Positions 6,925 through 10,120 of a stretch of 10,120 bases of DNA are shown in pieces. Made by a program: the position numbers and the translations under genes. The notes below the pieces were generated by a model, which saw only the letters and a program-made list of their open reading frames with translations, was not told where the DNA came from and searched no databases. The stretch's first letter is position 1, and every line of letters starts with the position of its first letter. This DNA comes from Bacteroidota bacterium (GTDB taxonomy: Bacteria; Bacteroidota; Bacteroidia; B-17B0; Aurantibacillaceae), in NCBI GenBank assembly GCA_947449125.1, contig CANFQR010000024.1, positions 1-10,120 of the forward strand, read 5' to 3'.

Positions 6925-7878
6925 ATGATAAAACCTATTAAAATAATTGAGGTAAAAAGTGAGATTGGAGCAGGCACTCGTGGCGCAAGCATGGGGGTTG
7001 ATGCCATTAAAATTGCTGCGTTAGACTTCGGAAGTGCTTTTTTTAAACGCTATAAATCTGTTGAGATACCTAATGAAAACAACCTGCTACTTGAACCTGT
7101 TGTTCATGATTATGCTAAAAGAATAAAAGGCGTTTACAGTCTAAACGATAGAATAGCTAAAGAAATTCAAAAAACACTTAAGGCCGATCAAGTGCCAATA
7201 GTGCTAGCCGGAGACCATAGTTCTGCTCTAGGCACCATAAGCGGAATAAGAATGGCCTACCCTGATAAGAAACTCGGAGTTATCTGGATAGACGCTCATG
7301 CCGACCTTCATAGCCCCTACACTACACCCAGTGGTAATATGCACGGCATGCCACTTTGCTGTGTTTTAAATGAAGATAACCGCGATAGACAGCAAAATAA
7401 ACCGGATGACGAAACGATTGAATACTGGGAAAAACTTAAAAATTTAGGTGGAATTTGTCCTAAAATAAACTATTCTGACCTTGTTTTTATTGCCTTACGC
7501 GATTTTGAATCACAGGAAGACTATCTAATTAAGAAAAATAAAGTTCGGGTATTTAATTTACAAGAAATTAGAAAAAAAGCAGTTGAAAGGGTGGCCATTG
7601 AATCTTTAAACTATTTAGATCATTGCGACCTCATTTACGTTAGTTTTGATGTTGACAGTATGGATTCTCGAATATCAAGCGGTACAGGCACACCTGTTCC
7701 TAACGGAATTACCGAAAAAGAAGCTGGCAATTTAATTTATTACATCATGCGTAGCAAAAAAATCGTGTGTTTTGAAATGGTTGAAATAAACCCAACCCTT
7801 GATAAAGAAAACTTAATGGCTGAAAACGCATTTGAAATTTTACAAAAAACAACAAACCAATTAAGTAACGATTTTTAA
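6925..7878 (+). CDS. rocF: Arginase (ureohydrolase family)
   Basis: Likely hydrolyses L-arginine to ornithine and urea with a binuclear Mn centre. In the 317 residues all six expected metal ligands are visible: His98 in GDHSS, Asp123, His125 and Asp127 in DAHAD, and Asp242 and Asp244 in SFDVDSMD. The substrate loop TTPSGNMHGMPL (133-144) and the start IGAGTRGASMGVDAIK are arginase-like, and FEMVEINPTLD (283-293) matches the C-terminal acidic motif. By alignment to mammalian arginase I, His129 takes the place of Asn130, which contacts the substrate carboxylate. This leaves some doubt between arginine and another guanidino substrate such as agmatine. The gene diverges from an arginine decarboxylase-type gene, suggesting shared control of arginine flux. 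Its TAA interleaves with the stop of the converging downstream gene. Confidence 0.85.
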   Translation: MIKPIKIIEVKSEIGAGTRGASMGVDAIKIAALDFGSAFFKRYKSVEIPNENNLLLEPVVHDYAKRIKGVYSLNDRIAKEIQKTLKADQVPIVLAGDHSSALGTISGIRMAYPDKKLGVIWIDAHADLHSPYTTPSGNMHGMPLCCVLNEDNRDRQQNKPDDETIEYWEKLKNLGGICPKINYSDLVFIALRDFESQEDYLIKKNKVRVFNLQEIRKKAVERVAIESLNYLDHCDLIYVSFDVDSMDSRISSGTGTPVPNGITEKEAGNLIYYIMRSKKIVCFEMVEINPTLDKENLMAENAFEILQKTTNQLSNDF

Positions 7879-9200
7879 TTTATAATTAGTTTTTTATTAC
7901 ATCTTAAACCCGACTCAGTTATAATAGTTAAATTATAAAACCCCTTGCTTAAGCAAGAAATATCTGCCGTATGGTTTATTAATTTTATTTGTGTTGAGTA
8001 GCCTAATCCATCTGTTATTAAAGCAGATGTAATACCCAAACTAGTTTCAATATTTATTTTATTATTCGCTGGATTTGGAAACACGTTAATTTGAGAAGCT
8101 AATTCTAACTCTTTTAACGACATGCTTTCGCAATTAAGCTTATTAATATAATCCCATAAATTATTATCAAAATTTGAAAGCGCAGAAGCCACATTTTCAG
8201 CAGAATTTCCTTGCCTGATGATTACCAATTTTTTACTTGGTACGATGTAAATTTTTTGATCATTTTTACCCAATGCTGCAAATAAATCAGCCGGTGCATT
8301 CGGAATCAAATATCCAGGCAAAACAATTTGCGACCCCGGAACCATTAAACTTGATTTACCATTTAACCACCATAAATAACCGTATGCCAGATTAAGATTT
8401 TGAGATGTATTTACCATACTTTTAAAATAAACAGTATCCTTCATTAGCGTATCATTAGCCCAAATACCTTTATTTAAAATTAATAATCCATATCTAGCCA
8501 TACCTCTGGCTTTGCTGTAATACATCTGATTGTACCAAAAACCATCCATGCCAATTTTAGTTTTTACCCAACTCGTTGTAAGTGAATTATAAGATAAACC
8601 TGCTGCATTACTTACTACATCCTGATTTTTTTTATAGGCTCCTGTATGATAGGCCCATCTGGTGCCTGCATCTGCTAAATAAGTCAAACACGATTTTGAT
8701 GTATCTTCATTTGTACATGGTAACATTGGCGAATCGTTTAAACCACTTGTCATTTGTAACAAATTTTTAACCGTAATTAAATTTTCTTTTATCAATGGAG
8801 CAGAAGACCAACCCGCGCCAATATATTGCGATACTTTGTTATTTATATTTATTAATCCTTTTTGCTGAGCGAGCCCAACTAAAAAAGCTGTTAAACTTTT
8901 TCCTACCGAAGCCCAATAAAAAGAGGAGTCCGCAGTATATGTACCAAAATACTTTTCTAGTACTATTTTTCCGTTTTTTAAAACTATAAATGACTTTGTG
9001 TTTTTTGCCTGCAAATAATTATACAGCGAATCAATTCGAGGCTGGCACCAATTAAGAGCTTGAGGTGATAGCGTATCCCAACTGTTTCCTACAATTGGCG
9101 GAAAATATAAATTCTGCGATCTAAAAAATTGAACATTAAATGCAAAAAAAAATATTAAAACATAAATTTCTCTCACAATGCTTTGACGATTAAAACTCAT
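7875..9200 (-). CDS. Secreted beta-lactamase-fold serine hydrolase with T9SS sorting domain
   Basis: Predicted extracellular or cell-surface serine hydrolase of the class C beta-lactamase/esterase superfamily; the substrate is unknown. Of 441 residues, about 1-28 form a signal peptide (hydrophobic YVLIFFFAF, probable cleavage before Gln29). The hydrolase domain spans about 50-355 with the nucleophile motif SVGK (Ser98, Lys101). The second motif region is WAYHTGAY (182-189): Tyr184 is kept, but Thr replaces the commoner Asn. The third H/K-x-G motif is not obvious; the equivalent stretch reads AALGKNDQKIYIVP (308-321). From about 371 (NVFPNPANNKINIE) to the end (GFYNLTI...KKLIIN) is a type A T9SS C-terminal domain, expected to be removed at the cell surface. 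Its stop overlaps the arginase gene by 4 bp. 6-aminohexanoate-dimer hydrolase-like esterases are possible relatives. Domain calls are firm, activity is not. Confidence 0.85.
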   Translation of the reverse strand: MSFNRQSIVREIYVLIFFFAFNVQFFRSQNLYFPPIVGNSWDTLSPQALNWCQPRIDSLYNYLQAKNTKSFIVLKNGKIVLEKYFGTYTADSSFYWASVGKSLTAFLVGLAQQKGLININNKVSQYIGAGWSSAPLIKENLITVKNLLQMTSGLNDSPMLPCTNEDTSKSCLTYLADAGTRWAYHTGAYKKNQDVVSNAAGLSYNSLTTSWVKTKIGMDGFWYNQMYYSKARGMARYGLLILNKGIWANDTLMKDTVYFKSMVNTSQNLNLAYGYLWWLNGKSSLMVPGSQIVLPGYLIPNAPADLFAALGKNDQKIYIVPSKKLVIIRQGNSAENVASALSNFDNNLWDYINKLNCESMSLKELELASQINVFPNPANNKINIETSLGITSALITDGLGYSTQIKLINHTADISCLSKGFYNLTIITESGLRCNKKLIIN

Positions 9201-9301
9201 AAAAGTTTAATAAAAAGAATTAATATAATTGTATTTAAATGTAATAGTTATTTATTTTAGTTCCAGTTTTAATATTGTTTTACAATTAATACTCAAAAGA
9301 T

Positions 9302-10078
9302 ATGTCTTTTATTTTAACCGAAAAAAAACACAACGTTTTAATTTTAAAATTAAATCGCCCCGATAAATTTAACAGCTTTAACCGCGAAATGGCATTACAA
9401 CTAATTGCCGAATTAGATAAAGCCGAAATTGACAAAACTATTAGAGCCATTATTATAACAGGCGAAGGAAAAGCTTTTTGCGCCGGGCAGGATTTAGCAG
9501 AAGCAATAGATACAAAGGGACCGGGAATAAAAAAAATTGTTGAAGAACATTACAACCCAATTATTTTAAAAATAAGAGCCATAGAAAAACCAATAATAGC
9601 AGCGGTAAATGGAGTAGCTGCAGGTGCGGGCGCCAATATTGCGTTGGCATGCGATATTGTTTTGGCTGCTAAATCGGCTAGTTTCATACAAGCATTTAGT
9701 AAGATAGGTTTAATACCCGATAGTGGCGGCACTTTTACATTACCTCGTTTGGTTGGTTTTCAACTAGCTAGTGCGCTAATGATAACAGGTGATAAACTAA
9801 CTGCAGAAGATGCAAAAGGTTTTGGAATGGTTTATAAAACATTTGAAGATGCTGATTTACAAGAAAAATCTTTTGAATTTGCAAATAACATAGCTGCCAT
9901 GCCAACACTGGCTATTGGTTTTACTAAACGTTTGTTAAATGCAAGTGCAACTAATAATTTGCAACAACAATTAGCTCTTGAAGGCGAAATGCAAGTTCAG
10001 GCTGCTAACAGTTATGATTATAACGAAGGAGTAAACGCTTTTTTAGAAAAAAGAAAACCCAATTTTAAAGGAGAATAA
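9302..10078 (+). CDS. paaG: PaaG-type enoyl-CoA hydratase/isomerase (ring 1,2-epoxyphenylacetyl-CoA isomerase)
   Basis: Crotonase-fold enzyme that most likely isomerises ring-1,2-epoxyphenylacetyl-CoA to the oxepin in aerobic phenylacetate degradation. The 258 residues match the usual length. Oxyanion-hole segments are AFCAGQDL (58-65) and AAVNGVAAGAGANIALACD (100-118). The PaaG-like signature SFIQAFSKIGLIPDSGGT (127-144) carries Asp140, corresponding by position to the catalytic Asp of PaaG enzymes. The GP motif after the acidic loop and HYNPII (83-88) also agree with PaaG rather than with a generic short-chain enoyl-CoA hydratase. The gene diverges from the serine hydrolase gene over 101 nt in which I see no convincing promoter. 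No other paa gene is in view, so the pathway assignment rests on sequence resemblance; a broader beta-oxidation role is possible. Confidence 0.87.
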   Translation: MSFILTEKKHNVLILKLNRPDKFNSFNREMALQLIAELDKAEIDKTIRAIIITGEGKAFCAGQDLAEAIDTKGPGIKKIVEEHYNPIILKIRAIEKPIIAAVNGVAAGAGANIALACDIVLAAKSASFIQAFSKIGLIPDSGGTFTLPRLVGFQLASALMITGDKLTAEDAKGFGMVYKTFEDADLQEKSFEFANNIAAMPTLAIGFTKRLLNASATNNLQQQLALEGEMQVQAANSYDYNEGVNAFLEKRKPNFKGE

Positions 10079-10090
10079 TTTAGTTTAAAA

Positions 10091-10120
10091 TTATTTTTTT
10101 AACCAACTGCTATACATCAA
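10091..10120 (-). CDS. Possible C-terminal end of a converging gene at the right edge
   Basis: On the minus strand the last 30 bases read as an open frame encoding LMYSSWLKK followed by TAA at 10091-10093. The composition resembles a typical protein tail, and a gene converging on paaG would fit the layout. Nine codons cannot establish a gene, and no product can be named. The 12 nt between this stop and the paaG stop contain no visible terminator hairpin. Confidence 0.25.
   Translation of the reverse strand: MMYSSWLKK

Noticed and set aside
9274..9286. Short dyad ATTGTTTTACAAT upstream of paaG
   Set aside because: The arms are only 5 bp with no extension and no second copy, which is expected by chance in such AT-rich DNA.
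1..10120. Defence system, mobile element, CRISPR array or structural RNA gene
   Set aside because: All the space is taken by recognisable housekeeping or metabolic genes, with gaps of at most about 155 nt. I saw no transposase, integrase, array of spaced repeats or tRNA-like fold.

Overview
The window looks like chromosomal DNA from a member of the Bacteroidota. It is AT-rich, Shine-Dalgarno sequences are largely absent, promoter candidates resemble the Bacteroidota TTTG / TAnnTTTG pattern, and one secreted protein ends in a type IX secretion (T9SS) sorting domain. The proteins read like their Bacteroidota homologues. I cannot place the organism below phylum with confidence.

Positions 1-5275 (minus strand) hold the cell-shape operon in the order mreB, mreC, mreD, mrdA (PBP2), rodA. 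Three junctions are very tight: mreC and mreD overlap by 11 nt, mreD and mrdA are 2 nt apart, and mrdA and rodA share one base in TAATG. The one gap, 64 nt between mreB and mreC, carries a perfect 16-bp palindrome. MreB forms the cytoplasmic filament, MreC and MreD link it to the periplasm, and PBP2 (transpeptidase) with RodA (glycosyltransferase) builds peptidoglycan. rodA runs off the left edge just before its expected catalytic aspartate.

Positions 5431-7878 hold a divergent arginine-metabolism pair: a PLP-dependent decarboxylase of the Bacteroidota arginine decarboxylase type (minus) and an arginase (plus). The 96-nt spacer between them contains two copies of a 17-bp dyad centred 33 bp apart. 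The copies differ only by a symmetric pair of changes, which makes this the best candidate for an uncharacterised regulatory site in the window.

Positions 7875-9200 (minus) encode a secreted beta-lactamase-fold serine hydrolase with a T9SS C-terminal domain; its stop codon interleaves with that of the arginase gene. Positions 9302-10078 (plus) encode a PaaG-type enoyl-CoA hydratase/isomerase of phenylacetate catabolism. The last 30 bases may be the tail of a converging minus-strand gene.

No gene-free stretch exceeds 300 bases. I saw no tRNA or rRNA, CRISPR array, insertion sequence, phage gene or defence system. The window is mainly conserved housekeeping and metabolic genes; the points of interest are regulatory sites, unusual start codons and changed motifs rather than a new multi-gene system.
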